This document shows positions 20,928 to 31,571 of a stretch of 64,000 bases of DNA, one piece after another. Both the position numbers and the translations under genes were made by a program. The notes under the pieces are model-generated. The model did no database searches. It worked only from the letters and a program-made list of their open reading frames with translations, and had not been told where the DNA came from. This stretch comes from Bradyrhizobium sp. JYMT SZCCT0428 (GTDB lineage Bacteria; Pseudomonadota; Alphaproteobacteria; Rhizobiales; Xanthobacteraceae): the NCBI RefSeq assembly GCF_018131075.1, contig NZ_JAFCLS010000012.1, positions 1 through 64,000 of the forward strand, read 5' to 3'. The first letter of the stretch is position 1. Each line of letters opens with the position of its first letter.

Positions 20928-22136
20928 TCAGCGCTTCACCAACGGGCAAGCGCTCTCGCTCAGCGGCCGCGCCGCTTGCTCAGCCGGCACCGTGGCAAGG
21001 AGCTTGAGATAATCGAACGGGTATTTGGATTCCGAAGGCTTCTTCACCTGCAGCAGAAAATAAGGCCGCATCACACGTCCGTCCTCGCGCACCGTGCCCT
21101 TGGTGTAGAAGTCGTCAATCGGCAGTTCCTTCATCTTGGCGACGACTTGGGTCGCATCGGTCGTACCGGCTGCCGCGACCGCCTTGAGGTAATGCAGCGT
21201 GGCCCCGTAGGTCCCGGCATGGATCATGCTCGGCGGTTTCCCGGCGTTCCGGGCGATCAGGCGTTTGGTCCAGGCACGGGTCGCATCGTCGAGGTCCCAG
21301 AAGAAAGTCTCGCTCGCGGTCAGGCCCTGCGCCGCTTCGAGGCCAAGGGCGTGGGTGTCCGGAAACTGCAGCAGGAGTGCTGCCACGCGCTGGTCGCCTT
21401 TGCGGCCGAGGCCAAATTCCCCGGCCTGTTTAATCGCGTTGATGGTGTCGCCGCCGGCGTTCGAGAGCGCGACGATCTTGGCCTTGGAGGCTTGCGCCTG
21501 CAGCAGGAAGGACGAGAAGTCGGCGGTATTGAGCGGATGGCGCACGGCCCCCAGCACCTTGCCGCCCGCGGCCGTGACGAACGCCGAGGTGTCCTTCTCG
21601 AGGGCATGCCCGAATGCGTAGTCAGCGGTGATGAAAAACCAGCTATCGCCGCCCTGCTTCACCAACGCCTGGCCGATCGTCGCCGCAAGGCCGTAGGTGT
21701 CGAAGCTCCAGTGCACGCCGTGCGACGAACAGGCTTTTCCGGAGAGATCCGACGTCGCGGCGCCGGTGTTGATATCAACGGCGTCGCGCGTCCGCGTTAT
21801 CTCTCGCACCGCGAGCCCCACGGCCGAATTGGGAACGTCGAGGATGAGTTTGACGCCCTCATTCTCGATCCACTGCCGCGCGATGTTGGCACCGATGTCG
21901 GGCTTGTTCTGGTGGTCGGCGAAGATGACTTCGATTGGCCGGCCCAGCACCTTGCCGCCGAAATCCTCGACCGCCATGCGCGCGGCATGGACCGAGCCCA
22001 TGCCGGACAGATCCGCGTAAAGTCCCGTCTGATCGTTGAGAACACCGAGCTTGACCGGTTGCTGCGCGACCGCGGAGGCGGTCAGCCCCGCTCCCGACAA
22101 CAGGAGCACGAACGCGGCGATCATATTGCGACGCAT
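20928..22136 (-). CDS. Branched-chain amino acid-type ABC periplasmic binding protein
   Basis: Type I periplasmic binding protein (Peripla_BP_6), probably exported by the signal peptide MRRNMIAAFVLLLSGAGL with cleavage after AVAQ. The mature part opens with VKLGVLNDQTGLYADLSG, typical of urea, amide or aromatic-acid binders of the LivJ class. The ligand is unknown. No LivH/M/G/F permease or ATPase genes lie nearby, so it must use distant components or be an orphan. It is the first gene of the islet between murD and ftsW in transcription order. Confidence 0.88.
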   Translation of the reverse strand: MRRNMIAAFVLLLSGAGLTASAVAQQPVKLGVLNDQTGLYADLSGMGSVHAARMAVEDFGGKVLGRPIEVIFADHQNKPDIGANIARQWIENEGVKLILDVPNSAVGLAVREITRTRDAVDINTGAATSDLSGKACSSHGVHWSFDTYGLAATIGQALVKQGGDSWFFITADYAFGHALEKDTSAFVTAAGGKVLGAVRHPLNTADFSSFLLQAQASKAKIVALSNAGGDTINAIKQAGEFGLGRKGDQRVAALLLQFPDTHALGLEAAQGLTASETFFWDLDDATRAWTKRLIARNAGKPPSMIHAGTYGATLHYLKAVAAAGTTDATQVVAKMKELPIDDFYTKGTVREDGRVMRPYFLLQVKKPSESKYPFDYLKLLATVPAEQAARPLSESACPLVKR

Positions 22137-22293
22137 GAAGAGCCTCCCCTTTTTCGTGACGACCGCTTGATGCCGGTCGTCTTGACAAGATGGTACAGGG
22201 GAAGCGCATCGCTGGAAAGCGAGGCGCCGGCTTTTGTTTCCGTGCCGCGCATCGTGCTGCAGGGCAGCGACAGCAGTCGCGGCGGCGATAACT

Positions 22294-23694
<1,401 letters not shown>

Positions 23695-23698
23695 ATTA

Positions 23699-24805
23699 TC
23701 ACCGCAGCTTCAGCGTGGAGAGGCCGGCAAGCGCCAGCATCACCGAGATGATCCAGAACCGGATCACGATCTGCGGTTCGGTCCAGCCCTTCTGCTCGAA
23801 GTGATGATGCAGCGGCGCCATCCGGAATACGCGTTTGCCGGTCAGCTTGAACGACACCACCTGCACGATCACGGAAACCGCTTCCAGCACGAACAGGCCG
23901 CCGATCACGGCCAGCACGATCTCGTGTTTGACCGCAACCGCGGTCGCGCCCAGCATGCCGCCGAGCGCGAGCGAGCCGGTGTCGCCCATGAAGATCGAGG
24001 CCGGCGGCGCGTTGAACCACAGGAATCCCAGTCCGGCGCCGAGCACCGCGCCGCACAGCACCGCAAGCTCACCGGTGCCGGCGACGTATCTGATCTGCAG
24101 ATAGTCGGAGAACACCGCGTTGCCGGTCAGATAGGCGATCATGCCGAAGCTGGCGGCGGCGATCATCACGGGCACGATCGCGAGACCGTCGAGACCGTCG
24201 GTCAGGTTGACCGCGTTGCCGGCGCCGACAATGACGAAGGCGCCGAAGATCACGAAGAACCAGCCGAAATTGAACACCATGTCCTTCAGGAAAGGAATCG
24301 CGAGCGAGGTCGAGGTCACGTCGCGCCCGAGCCGCACCAGCGCGTAACAGGCAATCAGCGCGATCACGCCTTCGATGGCGAGACGAAACTTGCCGGCAAA
24401 ACCGCTATGGGTCTGTTTCGTCACCTTCAGGTAATCGTCATAGAAGCCGACGAAGCCGAAGCCGAGCGTCACCGCGAGCACGATCCAGACATAGGGATTG
24501 AGCGGGTTGGCCCACAGAAGCGTCGAGACGACGAGGCCGGACAGGATCATCAGCCCGCCCATCGTCGGCGTGCCCTTCTTGGCAATGATATGCGAGGCCG
24601 GACCGTCGGTGCGGATCGGCTGGCCCTTGCCCTGCCGAAGCCTCAAGTGATCGATGATCCATGGACCGAACAGGAACACGAACAGCGCGCCCGTCACCAT
24701 CGCCCCGCCGGTGCGGAAGGTGATGTAGCGGAAGACGTTGAGGAGGCCACGCAAAAAGGCGAAAGCGGGGACGGTGTTGGAAAGCTCGATCAGCCAGTAA
24801 AACAT
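23699..24805 (-). CDS. mraY: Phospho-N-acetylmuramoyl-pentapeptide transferase MraY
   Basis: Integral membrane enzyme that makes lipid I from UDP-MurNAc-pentapeptide and undecaprenyl phosphate. The 368-residue protein has about ten hydrophobic helices. Visible motifs include KGTPTMGG near residue 75, the aspartate-rich [22 protein letters not shown] near residue 195, and the cytoplasmic loop [13 protein letters not shown] near residue 330. It follows murF after a 162-bp gap and precedes murD by 4 bp. Confidence 0.97.
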   Translation of the reverse strand: MFYWLIELSNTVPAFAFLRGLLNVFRYITFRTGGAMVTGALFVFLFGPWIIDHLRLRQGKGQPIRTDGPASHIIAKKGTPTMGGLMILSGLVVSTLLWANPLNPYVWIVLAVTLGFGFVGFYDDYLKVTKQTHSGFAGKFRLAIEGVIALIACYALVRLGRDVTSTSLAIPFLKDMVFNFGWFFVIFGAFVIVGAGNAVNLTDGLDGLAIVPVMIAAASFGMIAYLTGNAVFSDYLQIRYVAGTGELAVLCGAVLGAGLGFLWFNAPPASIFMGDTGSLALGGMLGATAVAVKHEIVLAVIGGLFVLEAVSVIVQVVSFKLTGKRVFRMAPLHHHFEQKGWTEPQIVIRFWIISVMLALAGLSTLKLR

Positions 24806-24967
24806 TCAATATGCCCTATTGCGCGGCTTGCGCCGTCTTGCCGGGTAAGCGCATTGCAAGCGCGTTGACAATCGTTTTCATCCTCAAACCAAGCAAATCT
24901 TGGTCACGATCGCGGCGGCGGTTGCGCGAATCACCACGGAAATCACGGGTGGGTCAGCCCGGCCAGT

Positions 24968-26350
24968 TTACGCTCTTGCCTGCAAGGCAGCCAGCAGCTT
25001 GGGCACAAACTTGTTGACCCAGAACATCTTTTTGCTGCCCTTGACCACCACGACGTCACCGCTTTGCAACAATGCGGCGATTTTCTGCGGCTCCAGCGTG
25101 GCGGGGTCGTCGTGCCAGCCGAGGGCGCGATCGGCCGGCAGCAGGTCGTAGAGATGGCGCATCAGCGGGCCGACGCAGTAGACGCCGTCGATGCCGGGCA
25201 GGTCCCTGGCCAGCTTGACATGATAGGCCGGCGCGTCGGGGCCGAGCTCCAGCATGTCGCCCATGATGGCGATGCGCCGGCCTGACTTGACCGGCCGCGC
25301 CTTCAGGCTGTCGAGCGCCGCGACCATGCTGGCCGGATTGCCGTTGAAACTGTCGTCGATCACGGTGACGCCGGCGGCGGTCTGCTCCACCCCGCGCCCG
25401 GTCATGATGCCGACCTTGCCGAGTTCGTTGGCCAGCGCCGCTTCATCGAGGCTGGCAGCATGGATCGATGCCAGCGCGGCCAGCGCGTTCTGCAGACGAT
25501 GCGGCGCGCCCGGCGTCAGGCCGAATGCGACCTGCTTGCCGCCGACTTGCGCCGAGACCGCCCAGCTTTCGCCATGCGGGCTGTGTTTCAACTCATGCAC
25601 TTCCGAGCCGTTGCCGAAGCGAACAAGCTTGCCGTTCCACTCCGGCGCTTCGACGTCGGTCGGCAGCACCAGCACGCCATCTTTTGGCAGGCCTTGCGCG
25701 ATGCTCACCTTTTCGCGCCGGATCGCCTCCAGGCTGCCGAGCTTTTCCAGATGCACCGGCTGGACATTGACCACCAGCGCCACGGTCGGCTGAGTCAGCT
25801 CGCTGAGCCGCGCGATTTCGCCGGTCTGGTTCATGCCCATTTCCACCACCCACAGCGAGGCGCCCGGGCTGGCATTGCACAGCGTCAGCGGCACGCCCCA
25901 GAAATTATTGAAACTGCTCGGGCTGGCATAGGCGGCAGGGTAAGCGGCGAGATATTCCTTGGTGCTGGTCTTGCCCGCGCTGCCGGTGAGGCCGATCACC
26001 GGGCCCTTGAACCGCGCCCGCGCCGCGCGCGCCAAGCCCCAGAGACCGTCGATCAGCGTATCCTTGACGATCAGCTGCGGAACGCTGACGCCTTCGATCC
26101 TGTGCGGCACGATCATCGCCACAGCACCGGCGGCTTCCGCCTTGTCGGCGAATTCCCAGCCGTCGCGCGCGCTGGCGAAACTCGAAATGAAGCCGCCGCT
26201 CGGCGTGCCGCTGAGCGCCACGAACAGGCATCCGGGTTTTACCAATCGGCTGTCCTGCGTGACGAAATCGATCGCCGTATCCGGAAATGTTCCGGCCAGT
26301 CCCAGCGCTTTCGCGACTTCGGCAATCGTCCACAATGGCGCAGCGCTCAT
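24968..26350 (-). CDS. murF: UDP-N-acetylmuramoyl-tripeptide--D-alanyl-D-alanine ligase MurF
   Basis: Completes the cytoplasmic pentapeptide precursor by adding D-Ala-D-Ala. The 460-residue protein has the Mur N-terminal domain with CLFVALSG, the ATP loop GLTGSAGKTSTKEYLA near residue 120, EMGMNQTGEIA, and the C-terminal DDSFNGNPASM and MGDMLELG motifs that mark MurF. Its start overlaps the murE stop by four bases (ATGA). Confidence 0.97.
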   Translation of the reverse strand: MSAAPLWTIAEVAKALGLAGTFPDTAIDFVTQDSRLVKPGCLFVALSGTPSGGFISSFASARDGWEFADKAEAAGAVAMIVPHRIEGVSVPQLIVKDTLIDGLWGLARAARARFKGPVIGLTGSAGKTSTKEYLAAYPAAYASPSSFNNFWGVPLTLCNASPGASLWVVEMGMNQTGEIARLSELTQPTVALVVNVQPVHLEKLGSLEAIRREKVSIAQGLPKDGVLVLPTDVEAPEWNGKLVRFGNGSEVHELKHSPHGESWAVSAQVGGKQVAFGLTPGAPHRLQNALAALASIHAASLDEAALANELGKVGIMTGRGVEQTAAGVTVIDDSFNGNPASMVAALDSLKARPVKSGRRIAIMGDMLELGPDAPAYHVKLARDLPGIDGVYCVGPLMRHLYDLLPADRALGWHDDPATLEPQKIAALLQSGDVVVVKGSKKMFWVNKFVPKLLAALQARA

Positions 26351-27801
26351 GTCGTCCTCTCCGCGAGTGCGGCCGCCACCGCGTCGTGATCACTGAATGG
26401 TAGCGTCTTGTCACCGACGATCTGGCCGGTCTCGTGGCCCTTGCCAGCGATCAATAGCGCGTCGCCCGGCTGCAACGCCGCGATCCCGGCCTTGATGGCT
26501 TCCGCCCGGTCGCCGATGTCAGTGGCACCCTTGGCGGCATCCAAGATGGCGGCGCGAATTTTTTCCGGGTTCTCGCTGCGCGGATTGTCGTCGGTAACGA
26601 TGACGCCGTCGGCGTTCTCGGCCGCGATCGCGCCCATCAGCGGACGCTTGCCGGCGTCGCGGTCGCCGCCGCAGCCGAACACCACGACCAGCTTGCGCTT
26701 TGCATAAGGCCGCAGCGCCTGCAGCGCCTTCGCCAGCGCGTCCGGCTTGTGGGCGTAGTCGACGAATACAGGCGCGCCATTGTGTTCGCCGACCTGCTCC
26801 AGCCGGCCCTTGGCGCCTTCGAGATGTTCGAGGCCGGCGAGCACCGCCGCGGCTTCGCTGCCGGTGCCGATCGCCAGCCCCGCTGCGACCAGCGCATTCT
26901 CGATCTGGAATTCGCCGACCAGCGGCAGCTTGATCATGTGCCTGCGCCCGCGATGTTCCAGCGTCAGCTTCTGCGCAAAGCCATCGACGGCGGCATCGAC
27001 CAGACGGATGCCCTCGCCCGCACCATCGGCGTTGCGGCCGATGGCGATGATCCGCAGTTTCCGTTCCCGCGCTGCGTCGATCACCTCACGCGAACAATCA
27101 TGATCGGCCGAGATCACGGCGGCGCCATCGGCTACGACGAGATCGCGGAACAGCCGCAGCTTGGCGTTAAGGTAATGCGCGACGTCGGGATGATAATCCA
27201 TGTGGTCGCGCGTCAGATTCGTAAAACCACCGGCGGCGATGCGTACGCCGTCCAGCCTGTATTGGTCGAGCCCGTGCGACGAGGCTTCAAAGGCAAGATG
27301 GGTGACGCCATCGCCGGTGATCTCGTCGAGCTGGCGATGCAGCGCGATCGGGTCCGGCGTCGTCAGCGAGCCGTAGACCGTGCGCTTCGGCGAAACGAGA
27401 CCAATGGTGCCGATGCTGGCGGAGGCATGGCCGAGCCGTTGCCAGATCTGGCGCGTGAACGCCGCGACCGAGGTCTTTCCACTCGTGCCGGTGACGGCCG
27501 CGATTGTCTGAGGCTGCTTCGGATAAAATCGCGCCGCCGCCAGCGCCAGCGCGCGGCGCGGATTTGGCGTCGTGACGAACGGCACGCGATCGCTGGTGGC
27601 ATGATCGCCCGCGATCGCGACGGCGCCTGCGGCAATGGCTGAATCGACAAAGCGCGAACCATCAGTCTTGCTGCCGGCGAGCGCGAAAAACAGATCGCCC
27701 GGCTTCACCGCGCGGCTGTCCAGCGCCAAGCCCTTCACGTCGACAGATTCGGCCTGCGGCTCGATCGCGGCATCATTGCTGAAGAGGTCGCGAAGTTTCA
27801 T
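26347..27801 (-). CDS. murE: UDP-MurNAc-tripeptide synthetase MurE (meso-DAP adding)
   Basis: Adds the third stem residue to UDP-MurNAc-L-Ala-D-Glu. The 484-residue protein has the ATP loop VTGTSGKTSVAAF at residues 104-115 and, in the C-terminal domain, TDDNPRSENPE. The DNPR tetrad is the known specificity mark for meso-diaminopimelate, as expected for a Gram-negative. It overlaps murF by four bases and follows ftsI after 47 bp. Confidence 0.97.
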   Translation of the reverse strand: MKLRDLFSNDAAIEPQAESVDVKGLALDSRAVKPGDLFFALAGSKTDGSRFVDSAIAAGAVAIAGDHATSDRVPFVTTPNPRRALALAAARFYPKQPQTIAAVTGTSGKTSVAAFTRQIWQRLGHASASIGTIGLVSPKRTVYGSLTTPDPIALHRQLDEITGDGVTHLAFEASSHGLDQYRLDGVRIAAGGFTNLTRDHMDYHPDVAHYLNAKLRLFRDLVVADGAAVISADHDCSREVIDAARERKLRIIAIGRNADGAGEGIRLVDAAVDGFAQKLTLEHRGRRHMIKLPLVGEFQIENALVAAGLAIGTGSEAAAVLAGLEHLEGAKGRLEQVGEHNGAPVFVDYAHKPDALAKALQALRPYAKRKLVVVFGCGGDRDAGKRPLMGAIAAENADGVIVTDDNPRSENPEKIRAAILDAAKGATDIGDRAEAIKAGIAALQPGDALLIAGKGHETGQIVGDKTLPFSDHDAVAAALAERTT

Positions 27802-27848
27802 GGTCGTCCAGTCCGGCCCGGGCGCAGCTTGGCGCGTCGTCCTACGCC

Positions 27849-29606
27849 TTACTGGGTTGTCCTCGATGTCGCAAGAATGAGGCGATCTGCCGTCGGCAGA
27901 TCGAAGCGCGGTTCGACGCCCAAAAGCGGTCCGATTCGAGCGATCACCTTGCCGCCGGTCGGCACCGTGTTCCAGCCCGAGGTAATGAAACCATGGGTTT
28001 CCGGCAGCGCCTTGGGCTCGTCCAGCATGATCAGCAGCTGATATTGCGGGTTGTCGGCCGGGAAGATTGCGGTGAAGGAATTGAGCACCTGCTTCTTGGA
28101 ATAGCGACCATTGACCACTTTTTCCGAGGTGCCGGTCTTGCCGCCGATGTAATAGCCCTTCACGTCGGCCTTCTTGGCGGTTCCGATCTCGGCGTTAAGC
28201 CGCATCAGATAGCGCATCTTGTCCGACGTTTCGGTCTTGAGCACCTTCTTGCCGATCGCCCTGGCTTCTTCCTCCGAGCGCTTGAGGAAGGTCGGCGGGA
28301 TCAGATAGCCGCCGTTGACGACCGCGTTGATGCCCATCACGGCCTGCAGCGGCGCCACCGCCATGCCGTGGCCGAAGGCAATGGTGATGGTGTTGAGTTC
28401 ACCCCAGCGCTTCGGCACGATCGGCGACGTGCTTTCCGGCAGTTCGGTGCGCAGCCGGTCCAGCTGGCCGAGCTTTTTCAGGAACGCCTTGTGCGCCTCG
28501 ACGCCCTGCCCCAGCGCGATCTTGGCGGCGCCGACGTTCGAGGAAAACGTGAATACTTCCGACAGCGTGATCGAGCGGCCGACGGGATGCGTATCGTGGA
28601 TGGTGAATTTGCCGTACTTCATCGCACCCCGGCCGTCGTACAGCGTGTTGAGGTTGGCCTTGCCGGAATCCAGCGCCATCGCCAGCGTCAGCGCCTTGAA
28701 GGTCGAGCCCATCTCGAACACGCCCGTGGTCAGGCGGTTGATGCGGTCGGGGTCGTGCGCCTCTTTCGGGTTGTTCGGGTCGAAGTCCGGCAACGACACC
28801 AGCGCGACGATCTCGCCAGTCTTGACGTTGGAGACGAGGCCGGAGGCGGCCTTGGCCTTGTACTTCTCTTTCGCCTTCATCAGCTCGTCGCGCAGCGCGT
28901 GCTCGACGCGCAGATCGATCGACAATTCGACCGGCCGCTGCAGCCGGTCGGTGGCGAAGCCTGCGCGATGCAGGTCGGCCAACCCGTTATTGTCGAGCCA
29001 TTTCTCCATCCCGGCGATGCCCTGGTTGTCGATATTGACCAGGCCGATCAGATGGGCGACCGACGCACCGGTCGGATAGACGCGCTTGTTCTCGCGCAGG
29101 AAGCCGATGCCGGGAATGCCGAGGCGATGAATGGCCTGCTGCTGCTTCGAGGTGATCTCGCGCTTCAGCCACACAAAGCCCTTGCGCGACGACAACCGCT
29201 CGCGCACCTCTGAAGTGTCGAGATCAGGCAATGTCGCGGTCAGAAGCTCGATCGCCTCGTCCTTGTCGATGATGCGACGCGGTTCGCCGAACAGGCTCGG
29301 CGACTTGACGTCGGTCGCCAGCACCTCGCCGTTACGGTCGACGATGTCGGGCCGCGCGGTCGCGATCGCGTCCCGCGAACCGGTGCGGGCTGAATTGTGG
29401 CTGTCGGCGCCGATCGCAAACATGACGAGGCGTCCGGCGATGATGGCGTACACCAAGGCGAACGCCAACACTGCAAATCCGACGCGGGCCCGCGCCTTCG
29501 CCGCGCGATCGACATTGCGCCCGTAGAGCAGGCTGCGGATCAGCCGCTGACGCCAGGGCTCGGCAGGCTTTGCAGGTCGGGTGGTGGCAAGCGCCTGATC
29601 GGTCAT
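27849..29606 (-). CDS. ftsI: Peptidoglycan D,D-transpeptidase FtsI (PBP3)
   Basis: Septal class B penicillin-binding protein that cross-links peptidoglycan made by FtsW. The 585-residue protein has a basic cytoplasmic tail, one membrane helix at about residues 42-65, a PBP dimerisation domain, and a transpeptidase domain with the active-site STFK at 301-304, SSN at 355-357 and KTGTS starting at 490. All three catalytic motifs are intact. Its start overlaps the ftsL stop by four bases. Confidence 0.97.
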   Translation of the reverse strand: MTDQALATTRPAKPAEPWRQRLIRSLLYGRNVDRAAKARARVGFAVLAFALVYAIIAGRLVMFAIGADSHNSARTGSRDAIATARPDIVDRNGEVLATDVKSPSLFGEPRRIIDKDEAIELLTATLPDLDTSEVRERLSSRKGFVWLKREITSKQQQAIHRLGIPGIGFLRENKRVYPTGASVAHLIGLVNIDNQGIAGMEKWLDNNGLADLHRAGFATDRLQRPVELSIDLRVEHALRDELMKAKEKYKAKAASGLVSNVKTGEIVALVSLPDFDPNNPKEAHDPDRINRLTTGVFEMGSTFKALTLAMALDSGKANLNTLYDGRGAMKYGKFTIHDTHPVGRSITLSEVFTFSSNVGAAKIALGQGVEAHKAFLKKLGQLDRLRTELPESTSPIVPKRWGELNTITIAFGHGMAVAPLQAVMGINAVVNGGYLIPPTFLKRSEEEARAIGKKVLKTETSDKMRYLMRLNAEIGTAKKADVKGYYIGGKTGTSEKVVNGRYSKKQVLNSFTAIFPADNPQYQLLIMLDEPKALPETHGFITSGWNTVPTGGKVIARIGPLLGVEPRFDLPTADRLILATSRTTQ

Positions 29607-29995
29607 TGCTGAGCTCCCGGCGCGGGCACCGAGCCGGTCACGGTCGGCGCATCGGTGGCAGCCTCGATGGTATTGATCATCGCGCCGATCGGATCAGGCG
29701 CGCCTGGCCTCGCAAAGCTGGGCGGCCGTTCCGGCAGGTTCTTCAACTGGTCATATTGCGTGGCGACCAGGGACTTCAGCGGAAGGTGGCGGTCGGCAAG
29801 GCCCTGCAGCCGGAGCGGCGCGTCGAGCTTGGCCCATTCGGCGCGGAGCGCGGCAATGGCGTCGCGCTGCTCGCGGATTTCCGCGTTGAGCCGCAGCACG
29901 CGCTCGGTGCGCGAGGTCGATTCCATCTTGATCCGGTAGACATAGGAGGCGGCAAACACCAGCATGCCGATCACGAGGAGGTGGATGATCCGCAT
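29603..29995 (-). CDS. ftsL: Cell division protein FtsL
   Basis: Small bitopic protein that forms the FtsQLB subcomplex and activates FtsWI. From the chosen ATG it is 130 residues: an N-terminal membrane helix (MRIIHLLVIGMLVFAASYVY), then a heptad-like coiled coil around RVLRLNAEIREQRDAIAALR, then a Pro-rich tail. The frame is open 13 codons further upstream, but the ATG at 29995 follows the rsmH stop by two bases and has GGGGAGG upstream. It overlaps ftsI by four bases. Confidence 0.9.
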   Translation of the reverse strand: MRIIHLLVIGMLVFAASYVYRIKMESTSRTERVLRLNAEIREQRDAIAALRAEWAKLDAPLRLQGLADRHLPLKSLVATQYDQLKNLPERPPSFARPGAPDPIGAMINTIEAATDAPTVTGSVPAPGAQQ

Positions 29996-29997
29996 GG

Positions 29998-30993
29998 TCA
30001 GCCTCCCCTCATGACGCTGTCGATGGTCGGCCACGCCGGCAATTCGTCCACCGCATGCGCCGGCGCCGCCGTACGCTCGGCGGCGCGCAGTTTGGCGGAC
30101 CGCGCGCGCGGATTGGCCGAAACCTCCGCCTCATTGGGCGTGACCGGACGCTTGGTCAGAATCTGGAAACTCGGAACGGCCTGTGCGACCTCGGGCAAAT
30201 GCCGCGATCCGCCGCCGGACTTGCCGCGCTGGTTGAGGAAATCCTTGACGATGCGGTCTTCCAGCGAATGAAACGACACCACGACCAGCCGGCCACCCGG
30301 CTTCAGCACGCGCTCCGCCGCCGACAGCGCCAGATGCAGCTCGTCGAGTTCCGCGTTGACGAAAATCCGCAAGCCCTGGAACGTCCGCGTCGCCGGATGA
30401 ATTTCGTTCGGCTTGGAGCGGACCACCTTGCCGACGATATCGGCGAGCGCCTTCGTGGTCGTGATCGACGCTTCCTTGCGGGCGGCGACGATGGCGCGCG
30501 CGACGCCGCGGGAGTGACGCTCCTCGCCGAAGATGTAGATGATGTTGGCGAGATCGGCTTCGGAGGCTTTCGCGACCACGTCCGCCGCGGTCGGGCCATC
30601 ATGCCCCATCCGCATGTCGAGCGGGCCACCGAGCCGGAACGAAAAGCCGCGCTCGGCCTGGTCGAGCTGCATCGAGGAGACCCCGACGTCCATCACGACG
30701 CCGTCGACGGCATCAACGCCCTGCGCGGCACAGACCTCGGCGAGATTGGAAAACCTGTCCTCGACCAGGGTCAGCCGGCCATCCGCATGGTCGACCAGAT
30801 CGAACCCGCCAGAAATTGCCGACCGGTCGCGGTCGATACCGATCACCCGGGTTCCGGCGGTTTCCAGGATCATGCGGCTGTAGCCGCCGGCGCCGAAGGT
30901 GGCGTCGACATAGATGCCGCCGTCGCGGGGGCCAAGCATCTCGACCGCCTCGCGGCCGAGAACGGAGATATGGCGGGAGGCAGCCGGGGTCAT
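29998..30993 (-). CDS. rsmH: 16S rRNA (cytosine(1402)-N(4))-methyltransferase RsmH
   Basis: SAM-dependent methyltransferase (formerly MraW) that modifies C1402 of 16S rRNA. From the chosen start it is 331 residues, the usual size. Motifs are [13 protein letters not shown] at the N-terminus, the SAM loop [15 protein letters not shown], the acidic IGIDRD, and C-terminal [15 protein letters not shown] with the family end [15 protein letters not shown]. The frame stays open another 86 codons to 31251, but that stretch lacks family similarity. It heads the dcw cluster; no mraZ precedes it. Confidence 0.95.
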   Translation of the reverse strand: MTPAASRHISVLGREAVEMLGPRDGGIYVDATFGAGGYSRMILETAGTRVIGIDRDRSAISGGFDLVDHADGRLTLVEDRFSNLAEVCAAQGVDAVDGVVMDVGVSSMQLDQAERGFSFRLGGPLDMRMGHDGPTAADVVAKASEADLANIIYIFGEERHSRGVARAIVAARKEASITTTKALADIVGKVVRSKPNEIHPATRTFQGLRIFVNAELDELHLALSAAERVLKPGGRLVVVSFHSLEDRIVKDFLNQRGKSGGGSRHLPEVAQAVPSFQILTKRPVTPNEAEVSANPRARSAKLRAAERTAAPAHAVDELPAWPTIDSVMRGG

Positions 30994-31571
30994 TCGCCGG
31001 CCTTCAGCGTATTCCAAGGTACGATACGGAAACTGGACACCAACCGGTCCATTGCGCCTCAAATCCCTGCGCTTCGCCGGGCTGTTCCGGCCAAAAAACC
31101 GCTGCGAGGCGCGCTGGCTGTTTCCCGCCCCCGCCCGCAAACCCTGTTTTCCGGACGGAATTTGCTGGGCTGCCATGGCTTTTTCGAGCGTGAAAGAGGG
31201 CCTCGGCCGTCCCCAAAACCGGTTCGGCTCTTCATCACTTAGTAACGGCACTTAGCGTTAAGAAAGCGTTGATGATCGGCCGCGGCTTTTACGCGCTTTT
31301 TTACTACTGCAGGCCAGTGATGTCCCGGCTCACTGGTGCAGCCAGTGATGCCCGCCGCACACACTCGGTCAAAATGCGAAACCGGGGGCGGCTGCCCGAT
31401 TGCGCGGATGACTTGGTAAAGGAATAGTAAAGATCGATATTTTGTAAAATTTGCGGGTTGTCGTTCTCCTGCCCGGTTTGAGCTCATATAATGGCTGCTG
31501 GTTCGTTCACGTCTGCTGGTATTGATTCGAAGCGTCAACGCGCCCTTCCCGTTCCCAGGGCCATCGCGGAC
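30994..31571. other. Divergent control region of the dcw cluster
   Basis: About 580 bp between the divergent rsmH and amidase genes, or about 500 bp if the amidase starts at 31491. I see no mraZ-like ORF, although mraZ precedes rsmH in many bacteria. Positions 31421-31455 are AT-rich (GGTAAAGGAATAGTAAAG and TTTTGTAAAATTT), a plausible promoter zone for either direction, but no confident -35/-10 pair can be named. Confidence 0.5.

Noticed and set aside
30994..31251. Upstream extension of rsmH by 86 codons
   Set aside because: The extra residues are Arg/Gly/Gln-rich with no similarity to RsmH, and a good ribosome site exists at the shorter start.
30994..31490. A search for mraZ upstream of rsmH
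   Set aside because: No frame shows MraZ/AbrB-like motifs.
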